Shown: positions 1 to 8,083, counted from the first letter of the stretch. The stretch is 64,000 nucleotides of DNA from Clostridium gelidum (GCF_019977655.1 NZ_AP024849.1:1831001-1895000); one strand, 5' to 3'. Numbers and translations: made by a program. The notes: a model not told the origin generated them from the letters alone.

Positions 1-2
1 GT

Positions 3-308
3 AATGAATTTATGTTTAAACATTCTTTTAAAATGCCTAATAGTAAATATAAGAATTGGAAATTCCGTGATACAGAAGACTATAATAGAGAGCATGATTT
101 AACAGAAACCCAGTTAATAATAGATGAAGATGGCCAAATTTCGAAGGTGAAATGTAAATGTAGAGAGTTTAACAAGGGACCTAGAAATATTTCAGCTCCT
201 TGTGCACATATTCTTGCTTTATACTTGATTTCTACAAAGTTTACAAGATTAAAATTAGAAAAAGATAAGGAATACAAAATTAATGATATTATGGAGACAA
301 TATTATGA
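3..308 (+). CDS. SWIM zinc-finger protein, C-terminal part (cut by window edge)
   Basis: The reading frame is open to the left edge, so this is the C-terminal ~100 residues of a longer protein; the first ATG (12) need not be its start. It carries a SWIM-type zinc finger of the form CxC-x13-CxH (CKC ... CAH, roughly residues 47-66 counted from that ATG). SWIM fingers are usually nucleic-acid or protein binding modules. The stop overlaps the start of the reverse transcriptase by four bases (ATGA), so the two are translationally coupled. As I recall the retron classification, a winged-helix/SWIM protein with an ARM-repeat protein marks type XIII retrons; the ARM gene would lie left of the window. 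SWIM call firm; retron role inferred. Confidence 0.8.
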   Translation, partial: NEFMFKHSFKMPNSKYKNWKFRDTEDYNREHDLTETQLIIDEDGQISKVKCKCREFNKGPRNISAPCAHILALYLISTKFTRLKLEKDKEYKINDIMETIL

Positions 309-1867
309 TAGAGAATCAAGAAACTTTAAAAAATAAAAGACAAGATTACAGAGAAAAAGTAAATCAAATAGGTAAAAAAGAGTTTACCTTATTAAAGATG
401 CAAGAATATGGATTTTGGCCAAAAAATTTACCTACACCTTATGAAAAACAAGAAAATGAAACAAAGGAAGAATATGCACAAAGAAAAAACTTAATAAAAG
501 AATATGAAAAGATAATTAATGAGATTTCTGATTTATATGGAGAAAAAGATAAAATAAATGAAAAACTACGTGAGCTTAAGAAAAAATATGATGAAACTTG
601 GGATTATGAAAAAATAAGAATAGATGTATCGAAGACTATAATGGAAGAGTCTATTGCAAGACGTAAAGAGAGAAAAGAGCAAAGAGAACTTGAAAAAAGA
701 CAAAAAAGTGAAGCGTGGGTAAAAGAAAAGGCAAAAGGAATTGTATTTATTGGGAAGGGGTATTCTAATTTATTATATGATAAACAAAATGATGAGGATA
801 AGTTACTATCGCAAGAATTACCTCTTATAGAAGATGATAAAGCTTTAGCTGAATTTCTTGGAATTGAATACAAAAAGCTAAGATTTTTAGTTTATCATAG
901 AGATGTAGTTACAGTAGATCATTATCATAGGTTCAGTATTCCTAAGAAAAAGGGTGGAGAGCGCAATATTGCAGCTCCAAAATCAATACTTAAAAATGCA
1001 CAAAGAAAGATTTTAGAGGAGATTTTATCAAAAGTTCCAGTAAGCGATTATGCCCATGGATTTTTAAAAGGAAAATCAGTTGTTTCAGGAGCAAAAGCTC
1101 ATGTGGCAGCAAAAGCAGATTTGGGAGAAAAAGCTTCTGGGGTAGAAAAAACTCATGATGAAGAAAAAGTCTCTGGTGAGAAAACACAATTACTAATTAA
1201 TATGGATCTTGAAAATTTCTTTCCAACTATTACATTTGAAAGAGTTAGAGGAATGTTTAAAGCCTTTGGATATTCTGGGTATATTGCGTCTTTGCTTGCT
1301 ATGATTTGCACTTATTGTGAACGTATGCCAATTGAAGTAAGAGGGGAAATAAAATATGTTAAAGCCTCAAATAGAATTTTACCTCAAGGATCACCAGCAA
1401 GTCCTATGATTACAAATATTATTTGCGTGAAATTAGATAAAAGACTAAGTGGATTAGCTCCTAAATATAATTGCACTTATACAAGATATGCAGATGATAT
1501 GAGTTTTAGCTTTTGCGAGGAAAACAGTGATTTAAATCTTGGGAGATTTATGGGACTAGTCTCAAAGATAATAAATGAAGAAGGCCTTAAGGTAAATAAA
1601 AAGAAGACACGCTTTTTAAGGAAAAACAATCGTCAATGCATCACGGGTATTGTTATAAATAATCATGAAGTTGGAGTACCAAAAAAGTGGATAAAAACAC
1701 TAAGAGCTGCAATTTATAATGCTAATAAGCTTACACGTAATGGGGAAGTGGTACCAGCTAAGACTATAAATGAAATTAGTGGGATGGTATCATGGGTGAA
1801 AAGTGTCAATGGAGAAAGGTATTCAGGAATAATTGAAGATGGGATGAATTTAATAAATAATATTTAG
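305..1867 (+). CDS. Retron-type reverse transcriptase
   Basis: This 520-residue protein has reverse transcriptase motifs in its C-terminal ~310 residues: the palm strand LLINMDLENFFPTI, the QGSPASP motif, the catalytic YADD at residues 395-398, and a later CITGIVIN segment matching the VTG-like motif of retron RTs. Upstream of the palm, HGFLKGKSVVSGAKAH resembles the retron motif X (NAxxH in most). Two oddities are visible: a ~200-residue charged, coiled-coil-like N-terminal extension, and a ~30-residue Ala/Lys/Glu-rich insertion between motif X and the first catalytic Asp. The start is fixed by the ATGA overlap with the SWIM gene. No maturase or endonuclease domain follows, which argues against a group II intron. 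Its likely template is the structured RNA gene at about 2204-2474. Confidence 0.9.
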   Translation: MIENQETLKNKRQDYREKVNQIGKKEFTLLKMQEYGFWPKNLPTPYEKQENETKEEYAQRKNLIKEYEKIINEISDLYGEKDKINEKLRELKKKYDETWDYEKIRIDVSKTIMEESIARRKERKEQRELEKRQKSEAWVKEKAKGIVFIGKGYSNLLYDKQNDEDKLLSQELPLIEDDKALAEFLGIEYKKLRFLVYHRDVVTVDHYHRFSIPKKKGGERNIAAPKSILKNAQRKILEEILSKVPVSDYAHGFLKGKSVVSGAKAHVAAKADLGEKASGVEKTHDEEKVSGEKTQLLINMDLENFFPTITFERVRGMFKAFGYSGYIASLLAMICTYCERMPIEVRGEIKYVKASNRILPQGSPASPMITNIICVKLDKRLSGLAPKYNCTYTRYADDMSFSFCEENSDLNLGRFMGLVSKIINEEGLKVNKKKTRFLRKNNRQCITGIVINNHEVGVPKKWIKTLRAAIYNANKLTRNGEVVPAKTINEISGMVSWVKSVNGERYSGIIEDGMNLINNI

Positions 1868-2168
1868 GTAAAAACTATGCTTTGGTGAATAATCCGCCAA
1901 AATAAAAGGTACCCTTTATTTCTAGTCTGGTATAAACGCTTAAGTTTAGTTAATGTTAAATATATTCGGGTAAATTTGTTCATATAACAGTTTACACAAG
2001 AGTACTATTTATTTTTAATGCAGATACAAAGTATAATTGAATTCATCAGAATAATATATGCAGGTTTATCTCATAGGATAGAAGAAACTTAAAACCTTAT
2101 GTTATAAAGATATTTATGAAGTTATTTTTGATGATTTTATAAAATTAATAATAATTGTCTGTAAATTG

Positions 2169-2197
2169 TTGAATTCAATACTGTAATATGGTATAAT
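2169..2197 (+). promoter_or_regulatory. Sigma-A type promoter of the retron RNA
   Basis: A TTGAAT -35 (2169-2174) and a perfect TATAAT -10 (2192-2197) are separated by 17 bp. The predicted start is near 2204, about 20 nt before the a1 repeat. This points to a transcription unit independent of the reverse transcriptase gene. Confidence 0.6.
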
Positions 2198-2203
2198 TTA
2201 AAA

Positions 2204-2430
2204 AGTATAAAATTGAATTTTATTGATAGATTTCTTGGCCTTTATGCTGTGGTGTTGCGCCATAGTTGAGATTTGTTAGAAACACATCATCAGGTTGCGC
2301 GCAATTCGCTTCGCTACCACTACTGTGCACATTAAAAACCGATCCTTCGGTTATGTGACAGTAGTGGTGCTACGCTGAAGTGTCCCAACCAGATATAAGA
2401 ATAGTTAGCAAGAAATCTATCGAAATATTA
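2204..2430 (+). ncRNA. Putative retron msr-msd RNA, downstream of the RT gene
   Basis: The stretch is flanked by a perfect 13-bp inverted repeat, GATAGATTTCTTG at 2225-2237 (a1) and its complement at 2409-2421 (a2), extendable by two pairs. Just inside a1 is an 8-bp hairpin with a TTG loop (2247-2254/2258-2265, two G-U pairs) fitting the msr part. Then comes a long hairpin fitting msd: 11 bp (2316-2326/2358-2368), a one-base bulge, 5 bp (2328-2332/2353-2357) and a 6-bp tip with a TCCT loop (2337-2342/2347-2352). Outer pairs include CTTC/GAAG and GGTTG/CAACC (2293-2297/2386-2390). G+C is far above its surroundings. The order a1-msr-msd-a2 is right only on the + strand, the strand of the RT. 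Most characterised retrons carry this RNA upstream of the RT; here the RT start overlaps the previous gene, so the downstream place is the only one in view. Confidence 0.75.
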
Positions 2431-2474
2431 AAAGATTATCTCTTATTTTTTATAAGTGGGGGTAATCTTTTTTT
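2431..2474 (+). terminator. Terminator of the retron RNA
   Basis: AAAGATTA (2431-2438) pairs with TAATCTTT (2463-2470), with an inner CTTAT/ATAAG pair, and is followed by a T run. It lies 10 nt after the a2 repeat and closes the RNA unit. Confidence 0.65.
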
Positions 2475-2599
2475 GTTTGGTAAATAAGTTGGACATGGAT
2501 ACGTAGTGAAAAATAAAATGAAGACTTATTACATTACAGTTAAGTGCAAGGCATTAAATTTTTTTGAGTTTGAGTTTATTAAGAAGGTAACTATATTCT

Positions 2600-2670
2600 A
2601 ATATGGTTTACCATAAATATTGTGAACCATATTTATTCTTCAGAATATTACCATATATATGGTGAAGAAT
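2600..2670. repeat. Dyad-rich element with repeated ATGGT/ACCAT units
   Basis: Two adjoining inverted repeats: AATATGGTT/AACCATATT (2600-2608/2625-2633), and ATTCTTCA/TGAAGAAT (2635-2642/2663-2670) enclosing the palindrome ACCATATATATGGT (2650-2663). There is no T run, so this is not an ordinary terminator. It may be an operator or a small mobile relic; I do not recognise it. Apart from this element, the stretch from the terminator of the putative retron RNA to the ankyrin gene shows nothing I can name. Confidence 0.4.
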
Positions 2671-2849
2671 ATGCACATATAAAAAGAGTGCGAAGCACAA
2701 TTAGGAACTTATTAAGTGCAACCAAGAACTTATACACATAAAATGCGGGTTAAGAATAATATGGGAAGCTAAAAATGTTTAAAATGTTATTAGATTGGGC
2801 TATAATAAGTATATAATTAAAAGAGTTAAGAATAGATGAGGAGGAAATT

Positions 2850-3482
2850 ATGAAAATTTATGATATTTTGTTTGGTCCAAGACAAAAATCTATTTCAAAA
2901 ATAATAGAAGAAGGGAACTTGGATGAACTTGAAAGTTTTATAAAAAACGAAGGTGATGTTAATGCAAAATATGATGATAAGAGCCTACTTCATTTTGCCA
3001 TAGATAATTGTGAAAAAAATTATTTCGAAGTAATAGAATTTTTAATAAACAAGGGTGCAGACGTAAGTAGCCATCAAAGCTATTTAAAAGAAACACCTTT
3101 GCATAGAATATGTGCAAGAACAAAACCTAGAATTGATGTTGTTGAATTGTTATTAGATAGAGGATCTAAAGTAAATGCTGAAAATATATCGGGTAAAACA
3201 CCTGTTTTTTACTGTAATTTTAGTTATTCTGTAGAACTTTTGAATCTGCTTGTGAAACATGGAGCAGATATTAAACATACGGACAAGTATAACAATACTC
3301 TTTTACATGATGATTATTTGGATTGTAATACTGAAACTTTCGAAGAGTTTTTAAAAATTCTTATAACTCTTGGATTTAATATAAATCAAAAAAATAATGC
3401 AGGACATACTCCACTATATCTGTGCAAAGATAAATATATTGAAAAAATATTAATAGAACACGGCGGACAGATAAACTTTTAA
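2850..3482 (+). CDS. Ankyrin-repeat protein
   Basis: A 210-residue protein with about four to five ankyrin repeats, seen as recurrent units such as KSLLHFAID, ETPLHRICA, KTPVFYCNF and HTPLYLCKD, each followed by a VIEFLINKGADV-like helix. Ankyrin repeats mediate protein-protein contacts. There is no signal peptide or membrane segment, so it is probably cytoplasmic. The start is supported by GAGGAGG about 8 nt upstream. It is a single-gene unit ending at a strong terminator. It follows the retron RNA by about 375 bp, but nothing in the sequence ties it to that system. Partner unknown. Confidence 0.8.
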   Translation: MKIYDILFGPRQKSISKIIEEGNLDELESFIKNEGDVNAKYDDKSLLHFAIDNCEKNYFEVIEFLINKGADVSSHQSYLKETPLHRICARTKPRIDVVELLLDRGSKVNAENISGKTPVFYCNFSYSVELLNLLVKHGADIKHTDKYNNTLLHDDYLDCNTETFEEFLKILITLGFNINQKNNAGHTPLYLCKDKYIEKILIEHGGQINF

Positions 3483-3572
3483 TAATAATGATATACAAAG
3501 AATGAGAGATAGATCAAGAGAAAATTAAAGTATAGAGAGGAAGATGTAAATTATATATAATTTTACAAAGCA

Positions 3573-3606
3573 GAGGTTTTCTTCATTACGAGAAAACCTC
3601 TTTTTA
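3573..3606 (+). terminator. Terminator after ankyrin gene
   Basis: A perfect 10-bp stem GAGGTTTTCT/AGAAAACCTC (3573-3582/3591-3600) with an 8-nt loop and a T run. Confidence 0.85.
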
Positions 3607-3658
3607 GTTAAAAAACCTAAATTATTTAATATAAATTATGTCATATCAAATATTTAAG

Positions 3659-4105
3659 TTAATATCTTGTTCTTTCTTTTTGAGCAATATAGAAATTATC
3701 AACACCAATTTTTTTCATGGTATCATTATTTTCTTGCCATGCTTTAGTAAGGGATTCATTATATGTTGTAGGATTACAAGGGTATTTAGGGCATTCAAAA
3801 CAAAAGTCAACCTTTTCTTTTTTATGGCACACATTTATACCACATTGACAGGCAGGTTTATCACTAAAGCGACAGCCTGGACAAGTGCCATTTGAAAGCT
3901 GTTTTAAAATGGCTGAAAATTGTTCATAGTAGTTAAATATAGGCATAAAATCTTTTATTTTTTTAGCCATATTTTCAAAGTTTGTTAGATTTTCATTAAG
4001 TTCTTTGCTCAATAACACTATTTTACTCTTCTCATAATACGCGCACCTCGAGCAGTCATTTCCACAAGGGGCTAAGTCTTTTATAGCTTGTTCATAATTA
4101 TTCAT
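3659..4105 (-). CDS. DUF3795 family cysteine-rich protein
   Basis: A 148-residue protein with cysteine clusters typical of DUF3795: APCGNDCSRCAYY near the N-terminus, TCPGCRF in the middle, and CQCGINVC ... FCFECPKYPC towards the C-terminus. The Cys pattern suggests metal or iron-sulfur binding; the family's reaction is not established. GAGGAGGAATTG upstream of the ATG gives a good ribosome site. It lies about 125 bp after the sigma factor on the same strand and may be cotranscribed with it, so the pair could form a small regulatory unit. Function beyond the family name is unknown. Confidence 0.75.
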   Translation of the reverse strand: MNNYEQAIKDLAPCGNDCSRCAYYEKSKIVLLSKELNENLTNFENMAKKIKDFMPIFNYYEQFSAILKQLSNGTCPGCRFSDKPACQCGINVCHKKEKVDFCFECPKYPCNPTTYNESLTKAWQENNDTMKKIGVDNFYIAQKERTRY

Positions 4106-4230
4106 AACAATTCCTCCTCTTAAATAAATAAAAAATACTTCTTTTCACTTATATAGATGCAATAAAAAGAGGAGAGTCACGTTTTATATAAAAAATTTAT
4201 TTAGCGGGAGTGGAATTGTCTTTTATGTTA

Positions 4231-5016
4231 CTAATTACTATTAACATATCTTTCATTGACTATACTAATAACTTCTTCATACCACTCTTTAGAAGGCTTT
4301 TTATCAGGCATATTTTTATATAAGAAGTTTATTTTACCACGTACTTCCTTATTAAAAGTATAATTTGATTTTGTATAATCTAACTTTGAAATCAATTTAT
4401 GTTTATTAGAATTTTTTTGTAAATCGTCTCTGGATTTAGAAAACTCAATCCAAGCCTTGCAACTACAAGGATTATTTACATCTAAAAGATTGCAGTGGTT
4501 ATAAAAGAATGAATCCAAATTCATATGAGCACGATAAAGAAGACCTTTTGTTGCACTTTTTGAAATGCCAATTATAGTTGAAACTTCATCTAAAGATAAT
4601 CCAAACATATCAACTAATGAGAATGCTATTCGCTGATGTAATGTGAGACGTCTTACCATTGCAAGAAAGCAGCCATTTTGTAGCTCAAAAATAGCTTCTT
4701 CTACAATTACTTCATCTTCAGGTTTTGGAAGATTAGACTTTAATAGATGTCCTTCTTTTTCAAGAAGTTGAATATCATCATAAAGTAATTCATTATAATT
4801 TTTATTTTTTCTCTCCTTCATCAGAAAATTATTAAAGCATATTTTTCTAAGCCATGATTTAATAGCATTTGAATTTTCTAAAGTACTAATTTTTTGCCAT
4901 GCACGAATAAAGGTTTCTTGAGCTAAATCTTCTGCAACAGATGGGTGACAAGATAATTTTAGAGCATAGTTGTAAACATAGGTTCCGTATGTATTTATAA
5001 GCATTTCAATATCCAT
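4231..5016 (-). CDS. ECF-like RNA polymerase sigma factor with Cys-containing C-terminal extension
   Basis: Residues 1-75 match sigma-70 region 2 (DLAQETFIRAWQ is the typical -10 binding helix) and residues ~100-165 match region 4 (LTLHQRIAFSLVDMFGLSLDEVSTIIGIS, a helix-turn-helix). At 261 residues it is longer than a standard ECF factor (about 160-190). The extra ~90 residues include NPCSCKAW, a CxC motif that could bind metal or sense redox state; that is inference. No anti-sigma membrane protein lies next to it. The DUF3795 gene follows on the same strand. Target genes are not visible. Confidence 0.8.
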   Translation of the reverse strand: MDIEMLINTYGTYVYNYALKLSCHPSVAEDLAQETFIRAWQKISTLENSNAIKSWLRKICFNNFLMKERKNKNYNELLYDDIQLLEKEGHLLKSNLPKPEDEVIVEEAIFELQNGCFLAMVRRLTLHQRIAFSLVDMFGLSLDEVSTIIGISKSATKGLLYRAHMNLDSFFYNHCNLLDVNNPCSCKAWIEFSKSRDDLQKNSNKHKLISKLDYTKSNYTFNKEVRGKINFLYKNMPDKKPSKEWYEEVISIVNERYVNSN

Positions 5017-5457
5017 TAGTTCACTTCATTTCTATAATTTTTAATAATTATATCATGAAAGATTATTATTTACCTAACGCTTATATAATATGGTTTTCTC
5101 ATTTATTGGATATAGTTGCCTAAAGCATAGTTTAATCTCATTATTTGGTATTTATCCAAAATTTACAGTCAATTATTCAAATTCAAGTCTATTTTTCCTT
5201 TAAATGCACTAAATTCAGTTAAAATCACTTAAAAAGACGAACATTAGATTGATAAAAAATAAAAAAATTCATGAAAGAGATAAAATGCTATTGATTTATA
5301 GACAAAAATATTGTAGGATTGAATATGTAAAAAAGATATATATATAGCATATTTAAGGTATTACATTAGGTTAAGCATAATCACTGAATCTTAAAAAGTG
5401 ATATTAAAGATTAAAATGTAATATATGTGTATGTCATATGTAAATAATGAAAATTAT
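5017..5457. other. Non-coding stretch before the purine riboswitch
   Basis: No convincing gene on either strand. The sequence is very AT-rich and should hold the divergent promoters of the sigma factor gene and of the riboswitch-permease transcript, but I could not single out a consensus promoter. Confidence 0.5.
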
Positions 5458-5527
5458 ACCTATATATGCTTAGAAATAAGGTTTAAGCGTTTCTACCGGA
5501 CTACCGTAAATTGTCTGACTATGGGTG
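5458..5527 (+). ncRNA. Purine riboswitch aptamer, guanine class
   Basis: The conserved core is clear: GTTTAAGCGTTTCTACCGG, then CCGTAAA, then GTCTGACTATGGGT. P1 forms from ACCTATA (5458-5464) and TATGGGT (5520-5526) with one G-U pair. The base that sets specificity (position 74 in the B. subtilis xpt aptamer) is C at 5519, which indicates guanine/hypoxanthine rather than adenine. It stands directly before a purine permease gene. Confidence 0.92.
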
Positions 5528-5555
5528 TTTATAGATATTTTAAATTATTTATAAA

Positions 5556-5582
5556 CCCCTTTGTAATAACAAAGGGGCTTTT
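5556..5582 (+). terminator. Riboswitch expression-platform terminator
   Basis: CCCCTTTG/CAAAGGGG (5556-5563/5570-5577) followed by CTTTTATATTTT. The 3' strand of P1 (GGGTGTTTATAG) can pair with TATAAACCCC, giving an antiterminator. The arrangement predicts an OFF switch: guanine stabilises P1 and transcription stops before the permease. Confidence 0.85.
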
Positions 5583-5724
5583 ATATTTTAATGAGTATCT
5601 ATAAATTCTTGTTATATTCTTTTATATTTTTTATCAATGTTAGCTAATTAATTAACTAACGAAAAATATTGTTTTTGAGTTGTAGTATTTATTTGTTGAA
5701 CTCATAAAATAGGAGGAATTTAGA

Positions 5725-7062
5725 TTGGGTAATGTATCAAAAAAAAAGGTGAACGAAACGGAGAACGGTATTCTAGAAAAATTATTTCATTTAACAAAAA
5801 ACAAAACAACTGTTAAGACAGAAATATTAGCAGGTATCACTACTTTTTTTACTATGGCATATATATTAGTAGTAAATCCTGGTATCTTAAGTCAAGCAGG
5901 TATGGATAAATCAGCCGTATTTACAGCAACAGCGTTGGCTTCTTGCGTAGGTACATTAATTATGGCATTTGTTGCAAATTATCCATTTGGTATGGCTCCA
6001 GGTATGGGGTTAAATGCTCTTTTCACATTTACAATTTGTTTAACAATGAAGTTCTCATGGCAAACAGCTTTAGCAGCTTCATTTATCGAAGGAATTATAT
6101 TTTTAGCACTTAATTTATTTAAAGTTAGACAAGCGATTATTGATAGTGTTCCACAAAGTTTAAAGCATGCTATTAGTATTGGTATTGGATTTTTTATAGC
6201 CTTCATAGGGTTACAAGGTGGAGGAATAATTATTGCGAATCCAGCTACATTAGTTGGTCTTGGAGATGTAAAAAGTATTCCAGTTTTATTAGCTTTTGTT
6301 GGAGTAGTATTAATTGCAATACTATATCAAAAACAAGTAAAAGGTTCATTCGTTATTGGAATGTTTGCTGTATATATACTCGGTGTAATGTTCGGAGTTG
6401 CTAGTTTACCTAATGGTATAGTATCTATGCCACCATCAGTTGCTCCAGTATTTATGCAATTTGATTTTAAGAGTGCAATGGTAATAGGAATAATTCCAGC
6501 TATTATTACTATGTTATTTATAGATATATTTGATAGTATTGGTACATTAATTGGTTTAGCTTCAAAAGCTGGTTATTTAGATGAAAAAGGTAATGTTATT
6601 AATGCAGATAAAGTTTTAACTGCTGATGCTATTGGTTCAACAATAGGTGCATGTTTAGGAACTTCTACACCTGTTGCTTTTGTTGAATCGGCAGCTGGTA
6701 TTGCGGAAGGTGGAAGAACAGGATTAGCCGGTGTAACAATAGCTGCCTTATTCTTCTTATCATTATTCTTCTCACCAATTTTAACAGTTATACCAGGATT
6801 TGCGACAGCACCAGTTTTAATTGTTTTAGGATTATTAATGATGGAACCAATAACAAAGGTTGATTTTTCAGATTTCTCTGAAGGATTACCTGTATTCCTT
6901 ACATTAATATTAACACTTTTAACATACTCAATTACAGATGGATTAGCTTTTGGATTTATATCTTATGTGTTAATAAAATTATTTACAGGTAAATCAAAAG
7001 AAGTTCCAGTGTCAATGTATGTTATTTCATTTTTCTTTATTATAATGTTCGTATTTAAATAA
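5725..7062 (+). CDS. NCS2 family guanine/hypoxanthine permease
   Basis: A 445-residue integral membrane protein with about 12-14 hydrophobic segments, of the AzgA/PbuG branch of NCS2 nucleobase transporters. Family signatures include AGITTFFTMAYILVVNPGIL near the N-terminus, FGMAPGMGLNALF, FIDIFDSIGTLIGLA and STPVAFVESAAGIAEGGRTG. It imports guanine or hypoxanthine with protons in known relatives. The start is a TTG with AGGAGG 8 nt upstream. Regulation by the guanine riboswitch in its leader fits this substrate. It is monocistronic, ending at a strong terminator. High confidence for the family, good for the substrate class. Confidence 0.92.
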   Translation: MGNVSKKKVNETENGILEKLFHLTKNKTTVKTEILAGITTFFTMAYILVVNPGILSQAGMDKSAVFTATALASCVGTLIMAFVANYPFGMAPGMGLNALFTFTICLTMKFSWQTALAASFIEGIIFLALNLFKVRQAIIDSVPQSLKHAISIGIGFFIAFIGLQGGGIIIANPATLVGLGDVKSIPVLLAFVGVVLIAILYQKQVKGSFVIGMFAVYILGVMFGVASLPNGIVSMPPSVAPVFMQFDFKSAMVIGIIPAIITMLFIDIFDSIGTLIGLASKAGYLDEKGNVINADKVLTADAIGSTIGACLGTSTPVAFVESAAGIAEGGRTGLAGVTIAALFFLSLFFSPILTVIPGFATAPVLIVLGLLMMEPITKVDFSDFSEGLPVFLTLILTLLTYSITDGLAFGFISYVLIKLFTGKSKEVPVSMYVISFFFIIMFVFK

Positions 7063-7087
7063 TAGAGATTGTAATTTATGAATGATA

Positions 7088-7127
7088 AATACTCCATAGT
7101 GTAAAAAAATTACTATGGAGTATTTTT
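7088..7127 (+). terminator. Terminator after purine permease
   Basis: A perfect 13-bp stem AATACTCCATAGT/ACTATGGAGTATT (7088-7100/7112-7124) with a T run. Confidence 0.9.
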
Positions 7128-7327
7128 TCGTTGTTTTTTGATTGTGCCTAAGAAGTTTAAGAATGAAACTATGATAAAAAAGAGCGAATTTAATAACTAT
7201 ATTATAAAGTTGAAGTAGAATAATCATTTTGGATATATATTACAATGGAACTATTTGACACAAAATTTAATAAAAATTATAATAGTGATAAATTACAATA
7301 ATTATATAAAAGGGAGAGATAATTAAA

Positions 7328-8083
7328 ATGATAACATGCAAAAATCTTTATGAAAATAAGAATATTGAAATAGTAGAAGCTAAAGGAGGCATTAAAGTTC
7401 TTGAATATAAAAAGGATTTAAGTGTCGATACTACAAACGCAATGGCGTCATATTTTGCTTCAAAAATGAATGTTAGAAAGAGGCAAGTATTAATTGAATT
7501 AAACGGAAATGCATATACAATTAGTGCAGGTGCAATGCAATGGACTTCAGGAGCAGTTACTATGGGAGCTGATGTTAAAGGCTTTGGAGATTTATTAGGA
7601 AAAGCTTTATCTTCTAAGGTAACAAAGGAATCTGCAATTAAACCTAAATATCAAGGTAATGGCTTATTAATGTTAGAGCCTACTTATAAACATATTTTAC
7701 TTGAGGATGTTTCACAGTGGGGAGGAATGGTACTAGATGATGGACTTTTCCTTGCTTGTGAATCAACAGTTCAACAAAAGGTAGTAGCCAGATCAAATCT
7801 ATCTTCAGCACTACTTGGAAATGAAGGATTATTTAACTTATGTCTTAGCGGACAAGGTGTTGCTGTATTAGAAAGTCCTGTTCCAAGAGATGAACTTATA
7901 GAATTTGAACTAGAGAATGATGAGGTTAGAATTGATGGAAATTTTGCAATTGCTTGGTCTAAGTCATTAGATTTTAGAGTTGAAAAATCTGGCAAAAGTT
8001 TACTTGGATCTGCTGTTTCAGGGGAAGGATTGGTTAATGTATACCGTGGAACAGGGAAAATGCTTATGGCACCTATAGCATAG
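7328..8083 (+). CDS. AIM24 family protein
   Basis: A 251-residue protein of the AIM24 (TraT-like beta) family: the N-terminal EIVEAKGGIKVLEY, the central GNGLLMLEPTYKHILLE and the C-terminal GEGLVNVYRGTGKMLMAP are typical of the two-lobed beta fold. Related bacterial proteins are cytoplasmic and mostly of unknown function; the yeast namesake affects mitochondrial inner membrane organisation. A GGGAGAG ribosome site precedes the ATG. No operon partner: the next frame is a peptidase relic. Confidence 0.82.
   Translation: MITCKNLYENKNIEIVEAKGGIKVLEYKKDLSVDTTNAMASYFASKMNVRKRQVLIELNGNAYTISAGAMQWTSGAVTMGADVKGFGDLLGKALSSKVTKESAIKPKYQGNGLLMLEPTYKHILLEDVSQWGGMVLDDGLFLACESTVQQKVVARSNLSSALLGNEGLFNLCLSGQGVAVLESPVPRDELIEFELENDEVRIDGNFAIAWSKSLDFRVEKSGKSLLGSAVSGEGLVNVYRGTGKMLMAPIA

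Noticed and set aside
604..873. Minus-strand open frames inside the reverse transcriptase gene
   Set aside because: Low-complexity shadows of a well-supported gene on the other strand.
305..1867. Group II intron or diversity-generating reverse transcriptase
   Set aside because: No maturase, HNH domain or intron domain V/VI structure is seen, and no template/variable repeat pair was noticed. Neighbours and RNA favour a retron.
2204..2474. Retron RNA read on the minus strand
   Set aside because: On the minus strand the long msd-like hairpin would come first and the small hairpin last, the reverse of the usual order, and neither the promoter nor the terminator would be oriented correctly.
3638..3895. 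Plus-strand frame over the DUF3795 gene
   Set aside because: Antisense shadow; the minus strand carries the conserved cysteine pattern and a ribosome site.
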